From positions 23,516-87,515 of the forward strand of contig JAQSDU010000001.1 of NCBI GenBank assembly GCA_029946065.1: DNA of 64,000 nt, given 5' to 3'. Shown piece by piece: positions 18,452 to 27,284 of the stretch; positions within the stretch are counted from its first letter, which is position 1, and each line of letters begins with the position of its first letter. Below the pieces are notes generated by a model. It was given only the letters and a program-made list of their open reading frames with translations. It ran no database searches and was not told where the DNA came from. The position numbers and the translations under genes are program-made. This DNA comes from Flavobacterium sp. (GTDB lineage Bacteria > Bacteroidota > Bacteroidia > Flavobacteriales > Flavobacteriaceae).

Positions 18452-20932
18452 TTAATCACGGTTACGCTTTTTCTTCTTGAAGACAGCATTTAACAGCTTG
18501 GTAACAATACCTTTTGGCTTGTCCTCTTCGTGATAACCGTTAGAATAGGCACCGTAGCCGTAGCCATAACCATAGTTATAACCATAACCGTAACCGTATT
18601 TGGCCTTACTTTCAAAACCGTTTAGAATGATGCTTACATTATCGAGTTCGCCTCTTTCAAGTCGGTTGTTCAATAACGAAATCATGTCTTTTTTAGTAAA
18701 ATTCTGCCTAACGACATAAAGGGTAACATCGGCATAATTGGCAAGTTCGAGCGCATCAGAAACAAGTCCGACCGGCGGCGTATCCAGTATGATATAATCG
18801 TATTGCTGTTTTAGAGAAGTAAGCATTTCATTCATCGCATCACTCATTATCATTTCAGCCGGATTGGGCGGCACAGGTCCTGAAAGGATTACGTCAAGAT
18901 GTGGAATATGCGTTTTTTGAATAATTTGTTTTAGCGTTCTCTCGCCAATAAGGTAATTCACCACACCAACTTCATTGCTGATATTAAAATCCTCAAATAT
19001 CTTAGGCTTCCTTAAATCGAGACCTATGATTACGGTTTTCTTTTCGCTCATAGCAAATACCGTCGCAATATTGATGGAGCAGAAAGTTTTTCCTTCACCG
19101 CTAATAGAAGAAGTAAGCATTAGTGTTTTGGCGCCTTCAACCTGCTGCTTTTTGTAAAGAAACTGCAGCGATGAACGAATAGCGCGGAAAGATTCTGAAA
19201 GTGCCGATTTAGGCTTTTCAAAAACAGAAAGGTTACTATCGTTGTTCTTTTTCCCGATAACACCAATTAATGGCAGGCTAGTTAGTTTGGCAATATCATC
19301 GGTATTTTGGATTGAGTTATTGACGAAAAATATGCCGAAAACAAATAATAGCGGCAATAGAAATCCAAGAAATAATGCCAATATATAATTCACTCCTGTT
19401 TTCGGACCGACCAATCCGCCACCGACATCTTTAGCCGAATCTATAAAGTGAATATCTGAAACGTTGGAAGCTTTGACAATATTTGCCTCGCTCCTTTTTT
19501 CCATAAAAGTATTGTAAATATTGCTGGTCAACTCATATTTTCGTTGGATTTTTATGAGTTCCTGTTTGTCTTCTGGCAACTTTTTTATCGAACCTTGCGC
19601 TTGATTGATTTTGCTGTTCACCAAGTTGAATTCGTAGTTCAAAGCATCTCTTGCGGTGTTTATATTTTCGAGGAGTACATTTTTTATCGCCTTCATTTTA
19701 CTGTCAAAATCATCGAACATCTTGGCACTCTTTACAGCATATTTCATTTGAGAACGCTCGACAGAAAGTGATATTAATTTTGAAACATTCACTACAATAT
19801 TTGGATCTTCAATTCCAGCAACCGATGGCGCAGGCAATTTAGAATAATCAACGCTACTGTTGAGGTATTTTTTAAGATTGGCATAGTAGGCTATTTTTCG
19901 ATTTACACCATCCAACTCGGCATCAAATGCAAAAAGCTGGTCTGTAATCTGAGAGCCTCCTTCTTCTATCTGTTGCATGTTTTTGCCTTTTACGAACGCC
20001 TTCATTTGATCGCCTGTCGTTTTAAGATCATCAGCCATGGCGGCCATCGTACTGTCGATAAATCTAATAGTATTGGTAGCAAACTGATTTTTTGCAGCGA
20101 GCTGGTTATCTCTTAAAACCTGAACGGTTGTATTCAGGTACTTAACCATTCTTGCCTTATTGGTGCCTTGAAGCGATAATTTCAAAATAGAGCTTCCTTT
20201 GGCATCTGTCTCGACATTTATACCCTGAAAATTGCCAACGGTACCGTCAAAATCGTTGAACTTCACATAATATTCCGCTCCTTTATATATGCCTGGACTA
20301 TCATTGATTTCAAGTTGCCAATTCAGGAATGGTAGTATGACACGTTCTCCTACACGAAATTTATAGGAAAGCTTTGTGTTTTTCGGAACAGAGGTATTGG
20401 TTCTGCTGTTATCTGAATAATGTATTAATGATGCAGAATCCGTTTCAAATTCGACGGTGAGCTGATAAATATTCTCGGTTAAGAATTTGATTTTTATGGG
20501 TGCATCTACCAATTGTCCTTCGCGTTTGTCTATCGTAATGTAAAAGGGAACTTCGCCATAAGCGTCAATAAGATTGTACTTTCCTTGTTTAAGGTAATCG
20601 ATATAAAAACTAAGCCTATTGACAACAAGCTCATTGTGGGAACGCGATTTGAGTGTTGAAGCTATTGTCTGGACCTGATCGGAAGTACCGCCCCAATTGA
20701 ATACAAGACTGGTATTTGAAGTAAAAAACGGATTGCTTTCCTCCTTTACAGAAATCGTCGTATCCATACTGTAAATTTTCTCCTTGCGGACATTGGTCTG
20801 ATAAGCAATGGTAAACGCAATTGCCCAACTCACCAAAAACCATTTCCAATAACTGGCTGTCTTTATTAAAAAACCTTTGAAATCGAAACTGTTTTGATTT
20901 TCGAAAAAAGAAAAATCTTTCGTGTCAAGCAT
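18452..20932 (-). CDS. Wzc-like polysaccharide co-polymerase and tyrosine autokinase
   Basis: 826 residues. The N-terminal transmembrane helix (about 25-45) and a second helix (about 520-545) bracket a periplasmic Wzz-type domain with a coiled coil. The cytoplasmic BY-kinase domain has Walker A (SSISGEGKT, near 606-614), Walker A' (TVIIGLDLRKP) and Walker B (YDYIILDTPPVG). The tail holds ten tyrosines between residues 779 and 800, mostly alternating with glycine, and ends in a basic stretch (KKKKRNRD). The family sets chain length and couples polymerisation to export through cycles of tail phosphorylation. It follows the export lipoprotein gene by 10 nt. TACCTTTG at 18433-18440 lies just past its end but lacks a partner box. 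Confidence 0.93.
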   Translation of the reverse strand: MLDTKDFSFFENQNSFDFKGFLIKTASYWKWFLVSWAIAFTIAYQTNVRKEKIYSMDTTISVKEESNPFFTSNTSLVFNWGGTSDQVQTIASTLKSRSHNELVVNRLSFYIDYLKQGKYNLIDAYGEVPFYITIDKREGQLVDAPIKIKFLTENIYQLTVEFETDSASLIHYSDNSRTNTSVPKNTKLSYKFRVGERVILPFLNWQLEINDSPGIYKGAEYYVKFNDFDGTVGNFQGINVETDAKGSSILKLSLQGTNKARMVKYLNTTVQVLRDNQLAAKNQFATNTIRFIDSTMAAMADDLKTTGDQMKAFVKGKNMQQIEEGGSQITDQLFAFDAELDGVNRKIAYYANLKKYLNSSVDYSKLPAPSVAGIEDPNIVVNVSKLISLSVERSQMKYAVKSAKMFDDFDSKMKAIKNVLLENINTARDALNYEFNLVNSKINQAQGSIKKLPEDKQELIKIQRKYELTSNIYNTFMEKRSEANIVKASNVSDIHFIDSAKDVGGGLVGPKTGVNYILALFLGFLLPLLFVFGIFFVNNSIQNTDDIAKLTSLPLIGVIGKKNNDSNLSVFEKPKSALSESFRAIRSSLQFLYKKQQVEGAKTLMLTSSISGEGKTFCSINIATVFAMSEKKTVIIGLDLRKPKIFEDFNISNEVGVVNYLIGERTLKQIIQKTHIPHLDVILSGPVPPNPAEMIMSDAMNEMLTSLKQQYDYIILDTPPVGLVSDALELANYADVTLYVVRQNFTKKDMISLLNNRLERGELDNVSIILNGFESKAKYGYGYGYNYGYGYGYGAYSNGYHEEDKPKGIVTKLLNAVFKKKKRNRD
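18533..18598 (-). repeat. In-frame hexamer repeat coding the Gly-Tyr tail of the Wzc-like kinase
   Basis: About eleven degenerate 6-nt units encode alternating Gly and Tyr codons (GGTTAC, GGTTAT, GGCTAC and similar) in residues 779-800. Units differ at third positions, so the array is not a pure microsatellite, but slippage in steps of 6 nt would change tyrosine number without breaking the frame. Confidence 0.85.
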
Positions 20933-20942
20933 CGTCTAAATA

Positions 20943-21734
20943 TTAATTTTGAAGCAATAAAAAAGTTGTCGTAGCTAATGAAATCAATGTAATTACAGTG
21001 GTTAACGATTCTATACCTGTTTTTCCGGTGCCCCATGACTTCTGTTTCAAGGGTTTTACGTAAATATAATCATTGGGCTGAATGAAATAATAGGGCGACT
21101 GCATGGCTTTTATGTCAGTTAAATCAATATCGTGCATTTCTGTACCATGTGGAAACTGTCTGATCACCGTTACATTTTTACGGTCGCCAGTGATACTGAT
21201 GTCGCCTGAATTCGCCAACGCTTCCAAAATAGTTACTCTGTCTTGAAAAAGCGTCTTTGTTCCCGGATTGGTAACTTCTCCGTTTATCGTAAACTTCAAT
21301 CCAGCCAATTTTACAGTCACAAAAATATTGGCTTCTTTTGTAAAATAAGTTGCTAATAATTCCTTTTCTATTTTAATTCTGACTTCATCAACGGTATAAC
21401 CTAATATATTAATTTCTCCTAGTATGGGCATTCTTATATTGCCATGATCATCGACCTGAAAACCATTAAAATATAGTCCTTGTTCCGATTCAGCTGATTT
21501 TTCATTCGTTGCCGATGGATTGAATATCGCAACTAAATCTGGATTGATTGCTTTAATAGAAATACTTACAATGTCATTTGTCTGCAACCTATAGGGCTTT
21601 ACTACCACTGGATTTATGGGACTTTCAACAGCGTCTTTGTCTTTTTTCTGCAAATAGGTCATGTCTTTTACAGGAATACATGAACTGAACGATAGTGCGG
21701 TGAGGATTGCAAAAAACAGAATGCGTAAATTCAT
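20943..21734 (-). CDS. Polysaccharide export lipoprotein, Wza-like
   Basis: 263 residues. The N-terminus is a lipoprotein signal with cleavage before Cys in FSSCIPVKD (about residue 19). Residues about 45-145 are the polysaccharide export domain (YRLQTNDIVSISIKAINPD ... LGEINILGYTVDEVRIKIE), followed by one SLBB-type domain (LKFTINGEVTNPGTKTLF). A C-terminal hydrophobic segment (about 240-260) may be the outer-membrane helix. Wza-type proteins form the export channel; this one is shorter than E. coli Wza (about 379 residues), which is usual in Bacteroidota. It is the first gene of the locus. Confidence 0.9.
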   Translation of the reverse strand: MNLRILFFAILTALSFSSCIPVKDMTYLQKKDKDAVESPINPVVVKPYRLQTNDIVSISIKAINPDLVAIFNPSATNEKSAESEQGLYFNGFQVDDHGNIRMPILGEINILGYTVDEVRIKIEKELLATYFTKEANIFVTVKLAGLKFTINGEVTNPGTKTLFQDRVTILEALANSGDISITGDRKNVTVIRQFPHGTEMHDIDLTDIKAMQSPYYFIQPNDYIYVKPLKQKSWGTGKTGIESLTTVITLISLATTTFLLLQN

Positions 21735-21753
21735 TTCGGGGATTATTAGTAAA

Positions 21754-21761
21754 CAAATATA
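21754..21761 (-). promoter_or_regulatory. Putative -7 element of the polysaccharide locus promoter
   Basis: The minus strand reads TATATTTG here, a full match to TAnnTTTG, about 20 nt before the start of the export lipoprotein gene. No TTG is found at the usual upstream distance, so the call rests on one box and on position at the head of the locus. Confidence 0.35.
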
Positions 21762-21795
21762 GTTTTTACTTTAGAATTATAAAAAATTAGCGGCA

Positions 21796-22416
21796 CTAAT
21801 TGTTTTTAAACGAGTTTTCAAACGGCACGCGTTGCAATATGCTTCGCCCTAACGTGACCTCATCGGCATATTCGAGTTCATCGCCAACGGAAATTCCGCG
21901 CGCAATTGTAGAAGTGATAATTTCGCAATCTTTAATTTGTCTGTAAATATAAAAATTGGTCGTATCGCCCTCCATAGTAGAACTTAATGCGAAAATCAGT
22001 TCGCGAATACTCCCGGATTTGACTTTTTCTACCAAGGATACAATTTTAAGCTGGCTAGGACCAACGCCATCAATCGGAGAAATCTTTCCGCCCAAAACAT
22101 GATAAATCCCCTTGAATTGTCTTGTGTTTTCAATCGCCATCACATCGCGAATGTCTTCCACTACGCAAATCAACGCATGATCGCGGTTGTGGTTGGCACA
22201 AATTTCGCAAACAGCAACATCTGAAATATTGTGGCAGCTTTCGCAAAACTTAATATCGCCACGCATATTAACAAGCGCTTCTGTCAAAAAACCGGTTTGC
22301 TCTTTGGGTTGCTTTAGCAAATGAAGCACCAATCTGAGCGCCGTTCGTTTTCCGATTCCGGGCAATTGCGCCATTTCGTTGACTGCCTTTTCTAATAATT
22401 TTGACGAGAATTCCAT
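21796..22416 (-). CDS. recR: Recombination protein RecR
   Basis: 206 residues, the usual RecR length. Helix-hairpin-helix region ([19 protein letters not shown]), a four-cysteine zinc finger ([19 protein letters not shown], about residues 57-75) and a Toprim domain ([16 protein letters not shown]) are in the standard order. RecR acts with RecF/RecO to load RecA at single-strand gaps. It is transcribed away from the symporter and towards the polysaccharide locus but is separated from it by 61 bp. TACATTTG at 22421-22428 on the minus strand ends 5 nt before the ATG, so a near-leaderless transcript is possible. Confidence 0.96.
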   Translation of the reverse strand: MEFSSKLLEKAVNEMAQLPGIGKRTALRLVLHLLKQPKEQTGFLTEALVNMRGDIKFCESCHNISDVAVCEICANHNRDHALICVVEDIRDVMAIENTRQFKGIYHVLGGKISPIDGVGPSQLKIVSLVEKVKSGSIRELIFALSSTMEGDTTNFYIYRQIKDCEIITSTIARGISVGDELEYADEVTLGRSILQRVPFENSFKNN

Positions 22417-22439
22417 GGTGCAAATGTAGTTAATTAGAG

Positions 22440-22534
22440 AATTAGAAAATGTGATAATAAGATAATGAGCGGATGAATTCTTTCTCCTTGAGTTTTTCCA
22501 TTTTCTAATTTTCTAATTATCACATTTTCTAATT
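22440..22534. repeat. 19-bp inverted repeat with 7-8 nt periodicity, recR-symporter gap
   Basis: Arms at 22440-22458 and 22516-22534 are perfect 19-bp reverse complements, separated by 57 nt. Both arms and the spacer are built from variants of a 7-8 nt unit (attttcta / tagaaaat). The gap is divergent, so this is not a terminator by position. Confidence 0.85.
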
Positions 22535-22569
22535 TCCTTTTTTCGTATTTTGCCGTCAAATAACCCAAT

Positions 22570-24078
22570 ATGAATTCAACTACAATACTTACCATTATCA
22601 TCATTTACTTCGGGATTCTGTTCCTGATTTCCCATTTTGTGAGCCGGAAAAACAGCGGCAATGATGCTTTTTTTAAGGCCAATAAAAATTCAAAATGGTA
22701 CTTGGTGGCTTTTGGGATGATTGGAACGGCGCTTTCGGGTGTCACTTTTATTTCGGTTCCGGGCGAAGTTGGCTCGCCAAATGGAGAACAATTCAAATAT
22801 TTTCAATTCATATTGGGCAACGCCATCGGATTCATTATTGTCGCCAAATTGCTGCTACCATTATATTATCGTATGAACCTCACATCGATTTATGGTTATA
22901 TCGAACGCCGACTCGGAACCGTTTCTTATAAAACTGCAGCATCCATTTTTTTAATCAGTCGCACAATTGGCTCCGCTTTTAGGCTGTATTTGGTGGTGAT
23001 TGTTTTGCAACGTTTCGTTTTTGACGATTTTGACATCCCGTTTGCCGTCACCGTATTGATTTCACTAGCCTTGATATTTGCCTACACGTATCGCGGCGGT
23101 CTTAAAACCATTATCATTACAGATACTTTACAGACATTCTTTCTGGTGACATCGGTTTTTTTAACGATTTTCTTCATTTGCAGAAGTATGAATCTTAACG
23201 TTTTTGAAGCGTTCGAGCAAGTGAAAAACAGCAACTATTCAAAGGTATTTTTCTTTGAGGATTTTATAGGAAGTAAGTTCCATTTTGCCAAACAAATCCT
23301 TGGCGGAATTTTTACGACCATCGCTTTGGTTGGACTCGATCAGGATTTAATGCAGAAAAATCTGAGTTGCAAAAACATCGGTGAAGCCCAAAAAAACATG
23401 TTCACTTTTACCGGTATTTTCGTCATTATCAACATTTTTTTTCTGAGCGTTGGCGCGCTACTTTATATATATGCCAATAAAAATGGCATTGAAGTTCCAG
23501 CCGATTTAATTACCGGAAAACCGAGAACCGATTTGCTTTTTCCTGAAATCGCATTCCACCATCTTGCAATAATTCCGGCGGTAGTTTTCTTGTTGGGATT
23601 GACAGCGGCGACATTTGCGACAACTGATTCTGCATTAACGGCTTTAACGACTTCTTTTTGCGTCGATTTTTTAGGAATGGACAAAATTGAAAATCAAAAC
23701 CGCCCAAATGTAGTCAGGACGAGGCATTTGGTGCATATCGCATTTTCGTTTTTGATGTTTCTGGTGATTATTATCTTCAATTCAATCAACGACAGCTCCG
23801 TAGTCGGAATGATTTTCCGTGTTGCGGGCTATACTTATGGGCCGCTTTTGGGATTGTATTGCTTCGGATTGTTTGTGAAAAAACGCACCGTTCGCGATAG
23901 ACTTGTGCCTTTAATTTGTATTCTTTCGCCTGTGCTGACTTTTCTGCTCAGCGAAAACTCAAAGCTGCTTTTAAACGGTTATGTTTTCGACAATGAACTG
24001 ATTATCGTTAACGGATTGATTACGCTTTTGGGATTATTAACCATCAGTAAACCTGCAACAGAACAAACGGATTTTTGA
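22570..24078 (+). CDS. Sodium:solute symporter (SSS family)
   Basis: 502 residues with about thirteen hydrophobic helices. Family features include GMIGTALSGVTFISVPGEVG near residue 49 and YTYRGGLKTIIITDTLQT near 177, the sodium-site region of SSS carriers, and TAATFATTDSALTALTTSF near 345. It should import a solute with sodium across the inner membrane; substrate cannot be predicted from sequence. The gene stands alone, divergent from recR, with the 19-bp inverted repeat between them. A TATTTTG close to its start resembles but does not match the -7 box. Confidence 0.92.
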   Translation: MNSTTILTIIIIYFGILFLISHFVSRKNSGNDAFFKANKNSKWYLVAFGMIGTALSGVTFISVPGEVGSPNGEQFKYFQFILGNAIGFIIVAKLLLPLYYRMNLTSIYGYIERRLGTVSYKTAASIFLISRTIGSAFRLYLVVIVLQRFVFDDFDIPFAVTVLISLALIFAYTYRGGLKTIIITDTLQTFFLVTSVFLTIFFICRSMNLNVFEAFEQVKNSNYSKVFFFEDFIGSKFHFAKQILGGIFTTIALVGLDQDLMQKNLSCKNIGEAQKNMFTFTGIFVIINIFFLSVGALLYIYANKNGIEVPADLITGKPRTDLLFPEIAFHHLAIIPAVVFLLGLTAATFATTDSALTALTTSFCVDFLGMDKIENQNRPNVVRTRHLVHIAFSFLMFLVIIIFNSINDSSVVGMIFRVAGYTYGPLLGLYCFGLFVKKRTVRDRLVPLICILSPVLTFLLSENSKLLLNGYVFDNELIIVNGLITLLGLLTISKPATEQTDF

Positions 24079-24090
24079 AAAGCAAAAAAG

Positions 24091-24133
24091 CAAATTTCAA
24101 ATCACAGTCATCGCGATTGGAATTTGAAATTTG
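24091..24133. repeat. 12-bp perfect inverted repeat at convergent gene ends
   Basis: Arms at 24091-24102 and 24122-24133 are perfect reverse complements around a 19-nt loop. The right side reads as tandem aattt-based heptamers (aatttga, aatttgg, aatttaa). It lies between the convergent symporter and CoA-binding genes and could end transcription from both sides, although no strong T-run follows the stem. Confidence 0.75.
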
Positions 24134-24142
24134 GAATTTAAT

Positions 24143-24508
24143 TTAGTACTGTTTCGTCTGCAATAACACCAACGTACAAGCCACTTCCGCTTCAATGCCG
24201 TTGAGTTTCAATAACTGGTAAAACTCAGGATTTTCTGTACCAGGATTAAAAACGACGCGTTTTGGCTGCAATCCAACGATATAATTGTAGTAATCTTTTT
24301 GGTGTTGCAGATTCAAATATAATGTCACCGTATCGATATTAGTAAACGGAATTTGTTTAGTTTGTATTTTTACACCTGCCACTTCACCTTCTTTTTGTCC
24401 AATTGCCACCACAGAATGTTCCCATTTGACAAGGCTGTTAATCGCCATAAAGGAATATCTGGCGGGATTTGTAGAAGCGCCTATCACTAATGTTTTCTTG
24501 TTTTTCAT
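24143..24508 (-). CDS. CoA-binding domain protein
   Basis: 121 residues forming one Rossmann-like CoA-binding domain: LVIGASTNPARYSFMAI at residues 5-21 is the nucleotide loop, and VVFNPGTENPEFYQLL near 84 and VACTLVLLQT near the C-terminus are family features. Proteins of this small family bind CoA or a related nucleotide; a precise function is not established. A minus-strand TAAATTTG at 24524-24531 is a likely -7 element 15 nt before the start, without a clear upstream box. The 204-bp gap to marC holds nothing else recognisable. Confidence 0.85.
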   Translation of the reverse strand: MKNKKTLVIGASTNPARYSFMAINSLVKWEHSVVAIGQKEGEVAGVKIQTKQIPFTNIDTVTLYLNLQHQKDYYNYIVGLQPKRVVFNPGTENPEFYQLLKLNGIEAEVACTLVLLQTKQY

Positions 24509-24712
24509 GACAATTGTTTATTGCAAATTTAAGGCTTTTACCGCAATCCCTATTATTTATTAACGGTATCTTAATTTGAGTACCCACAATTTTTACTTAA
24601 TCTGCATTATTTCAGGTTGGTATAATGATAGCAAAATGTTCGATTTTAATAATTATTTATCCCTAAATTTACGACACACGACCATCATGAATCTTAATTT
24701 TGAAGAAAAAAT

Positions 24713-25345
24713 ATGGAACTTTTTATTTATCTTTTTGCAGCACTTTTTTCCGTTTTAAATCCAATTGGAACCGTTCCAATTTTTGTCGGATTGACCATCG
24801 ACGATGATAAAAAGGAACGTTCTCGCATTTCATTATGGACGGCAATCGACGTTTTTTTGATACTGATTATCTCCTATTTTATCGGGCAATATGTGCTCAC
24901 TTTTTTTGGAATTAATATCGATTCGCTCCGGATTGCCGGTGGATTAATCATCGTGAATTCGGGATTTTCGTTGCTTTCGGGAAAATTTAGCAAAGAACGC
25001 GGTATTAACAAAAAGGTAGAAACCGAAGTGCAAAACCGCAATGATATTGCGCTCACGCCATTGGCCATCCCGATGTTGGCTGGTCCTGGATCTATTTCGC
25101 TGTTGATTGCTTTTTACCAAGAACACCATGCGACCAATGAAATTATTGTGGCTGTTTTAGCAATTATGGCTGTGGCTTTTACAATTTTTCTCATTCTAAA
25201 AAGCGCCCATTATCTTGCTAAGATTTTAGGCGGTTCGGGGATTGTCGCTATTTCTAGAATTGTTGGCTTTATCGTGATTGCCATTGGTATTCAGTACATC
25301 GTTAGTTCTATCATCAACATCATCAAAGGCAACCTTATGTCATAA
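24713..25345 (+). CDS. MarC family integral membrane protein
   Basis: 210 residues with six hydrophobic helices. The N-terminal ALFSVLNPIGTVPIFVGLT is the family signature, repeated in form in the second half (ALTPLAIPMLAGPGSISLL near 120). MarC-type proteins sit in the inner membrane and have no firmly known function; the old link to multiple antibiotic resistance is not supported. The start at 24713 gives the normal N-terminus. An in-frame shorter or longer start is not apparent. Confidence 0.92.
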   Translation: MELFIYLFAALFSVLNPIGTVPIFVGLTIDDDKKERSRISLWTAIDVFLILIISYFIGQYVLTFFGINIDSLRIAGGLIIVNSGFSLLSGKFSKERGINKKVETEVQNRNDIALTPLAIPMLAGPGSISLLIAFYQEHHATNEIIVAVLAIMAVAFTIFLILKSAHYLAKILGGSGIVAISRIVGFIVIAIGIQYIVSSIINIIKGNLMS

Positions 25346-25347
25346 AA

Positions 25348-25371
25348 AAAGGCCTTCCTGAGAAGACCTTT
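25348..25371 (-). terminator. Rho-independent terminator of the TonB-HmuY-DoxX operon
   Basis: A 10-bp stem with one mismatch (25348-25357 with 25362-25371) and a 4-nt loop. On the minus strand it is followed by seven T. It lies 22 nt after the doxX stop codon; on the plus strand no good T-run follows, so it serves mainly the minus-strand operon. Confidence 0.75.
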
Positions 25372-25393
25372 GTGACAAACGATATAAAAAAAA

Positions 25394-25855
25394 TCAACTA
25401 AATTTAAAAATGCTTTTGTCGAAAAGCATCGGCTTCCAGTATTTGTAGCCAAAACTTATCAGCAACAAATTGATGACGAGCAAACCCAACATTTGAAATA
25501 ATTCCCCCATTTCATTCGGTTCCAAATACATGTGAAACAGAAAGATATTCGCCGTCAACGGCAATGCGATAATGGCACCAAGCAACGATGCGACTTGGCC
25601 TATGAGCAAAATCCCAGCAAGCAATTCCATAATACCCAAAAACTGCCAGAAATAATCGGTTTGCTTCATTCCGAAAACGTAATTTTTTATTTTCAGGATA
25701 TCTGTGTTCGGTGCAACTTCTTGTCCACTTTTTACTTTATCAATGATTTCCGTTGGTGCGGGACTTGGTTTTTCAAATTTCTTAATACCTCCGAAGATCA
25801 GCATACCGCCAAGGACTATATTACCAAATATTTTTACGATGTTTAGTGCTTTCAT
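25394..25855 (-). CDS. DoxX family membrane protein
   Basis: 153 residues with four hydrophobic helices (about 7-25, 70-90, 93-115, 120-140). FGNIVLGGMLIFGGIKKFEKP at the start and FWQFLGIMELLAGILLIGQ near 69 are typical of DoxX/DoxD-like proteins. Start codon and the hmuY-like stop codon overlap by one base (TAATG at 25855), showing translational coupling to the heme-binding protein gene. DoxX proteins are often linked to redox or membrane stress; a role in the heme operon is inference. Confidence 0.85.
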   Translation of the reverse strand: MKALNIVKIFGNIVLGGMLIFGGIKKFEKPSPAPTEIIDKVKSGQEVAPNTDILKIKNYVFGMKQTDYFWQFLGIMELLAGILLIGQVASLLGAIIALPLTANIFLFHMYLEPNEMGELFQMLGLLVINLLLISFGYKYWKPMLFDKSIFKFS

Positions 25856-27267
25856 TATTGTAGTAATTTATATTCGAACGAAACGTGACCTCTTTCGCCT
25901 TCGGCATTTTGCATGGCTGTGAATTTTAATTTATAAATATTTCCGGCTACATCTTTGATCACATAAAAACGGTCTGTTTTCAACGCTAACGGAACAGTTG
26001 CTCTCCAGTTGGAGCCGATTGCTCTTTGGTCTTTTGCCAGATCAGTTAATAAATTATCCAAAACAACATTGGTCAGGTTGAAATTCTCATAAGTAAAATC
26101 TGACGTAAAAACCTGGTAAGCTCTTGTGCCCGCTTTTGTATTGGTCACCGCAAAATCAGGATAAAAATAGGCACCCATTGGCGTTGGCCCTTGAAAAACT
26201 TCATTGGTAAAAGTCGTAATATTCAAATCCCATTTTTCTTTTTGTGGTTCTGCTTGTACTACAGTATTCACATCAAAACTAAAAAACGAAAAATTAAAAG
26301 CCGCATTTTTGGAGATTATAATTTCAGAATGCGTGGTTGCATCAATATTGGCATACTGAAATTTATAATCATTTCCGCTTCTCAAAATTCTGATTTTTTT
26401 CCATCCCCTTGCATCACCAGTTAAAGCTACACCGGTTGCAGTTCCCGGCGCTACAGTTGCAACTTTGTCGCCAAGATTTACCAAATAAACTTTATTATCG
26501 GCTTCATTTGCCGCTATTTCGGCAATTGCTGTACCAGAAAGATTTCCGTAAGGCGCATCGACATAAGCCAAATTCGCAACATCAAAATTACCGGTTGTAA
26601 CACTGGGATCTGCCGTTTGAACTTCGTCAATATTTGTCGTATTCAATTGCTTTACCGCGAATTTGTTGATCGCACCATTGGATACCACTCTAAAATCGGA
26701 ACCCGAATAAAATCCGAAATCCCAACTCGTTCTAGGGACATTGGTAGTCGCTCCTGAACTCAAATCAATATAAACCTGATTTGGAATTTTGTTACCGCCA
26801 TTTTCAGGGCTTAAAGCGTTAGCAACAATAGCAGTTTCATTGAAATTTAATTGTATGAAGTTGGTGGCTTCCGGAACTTCAATGCCTTCAAAAGACACAG
26901 AAGCGATTGTAAATTTCACGTTTTTCACCTGCCCTTCAATAGCGTCAATCAGTTTGGTGAAAGAAAAAGTCGCCGAAGTGGCATTCGCTTCAAACGGAAG
27001 TGTAATCGTATTATTTATAATCGCCGGATTGGTCGTAAAATCTGTTCCATAAACCAAATCAGTAGTCAGAACGTTTATGACTACCGTTCCTGCGGCTGTT
27101 GTCGGAGCGGAAAAAACCACATTGACAGTATTTTCAGCTGCAATTACATTAACGGTTTGATTGACAAAAGCTACGGCAGTTGTTTCCGCTGTTGTGCTAT
27201 CGTCGTCATTACAGGCGCTAATCGCAATTAGAATGAAAGAAAGTATAAAAAGGGCATTTTTTTTCAT
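25855..27267 (-). CDS. HmuY-family heme-binding lipoprotein
   Basis: 470 residues. A lipoprotein signal ends at Cys in AISACNDDDST (about residue 19), followed by an acidic/Thr linker. Residues about 30-150 resemble a Calx-beta/Ig-like region (TFSFTKLIDAIEGQVKNVKF), and residues about 150-470 match the HmuY fold, with features such as TSWDFGFYSGSDFRVVSNG near 181 and KWDLNITTFTNE near 344. HmuY proteins take heme from host or environmental hemoproteins and hand it to a TonB-dependent receptor; the receptor gene lies 17 nt upstream in the same operon. It is longer than the Porphyromonas protein because of the N-terminal extra domain. Confidence 0.85.
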   Translation of the reverse strand: MKKNALFILSFILIAISACNDDDSTTAETTAVAFVNQTVNVIAAENTVNVVFSAPTTAAGTVVINVLTTDLVYGTDFTTNPAIINNTITLPFEANATSATFSFTKLIDAIEGQVKNVKFTIASVSFEGIEVPEATNFIQLNFNETAIVANALSPENGGNKIPNQVYIDLSSGATTNVPRTSWDFGFYSGSDFRVVSNGAINKFAVKQLNTTNIDEVQTADPSVTTGNFDVANLAYVDAPYGNLSGTAIAEIAANEADNKVYLVNLGDKVATVAPGTATGVALTGDARGWKKIRILRSGNDYKFQYANIDATTHSEIIISKNAAFNFSFFSFDVNTVVQAEPQKEKWDLNITTFTNEVFQGPTPMGAYFYPDFAVTNTKAGTRAYQVFTSDFTYENFNLTNVVLDNLLTDLAKDQRAIGSNWRATVPLALKTDRFYVIKDVAGNIYKLKFTAMQNAEGERGHVSFEYKLLQ

Positions 27268-27284
27268 GATTGTGTTATATTAAA

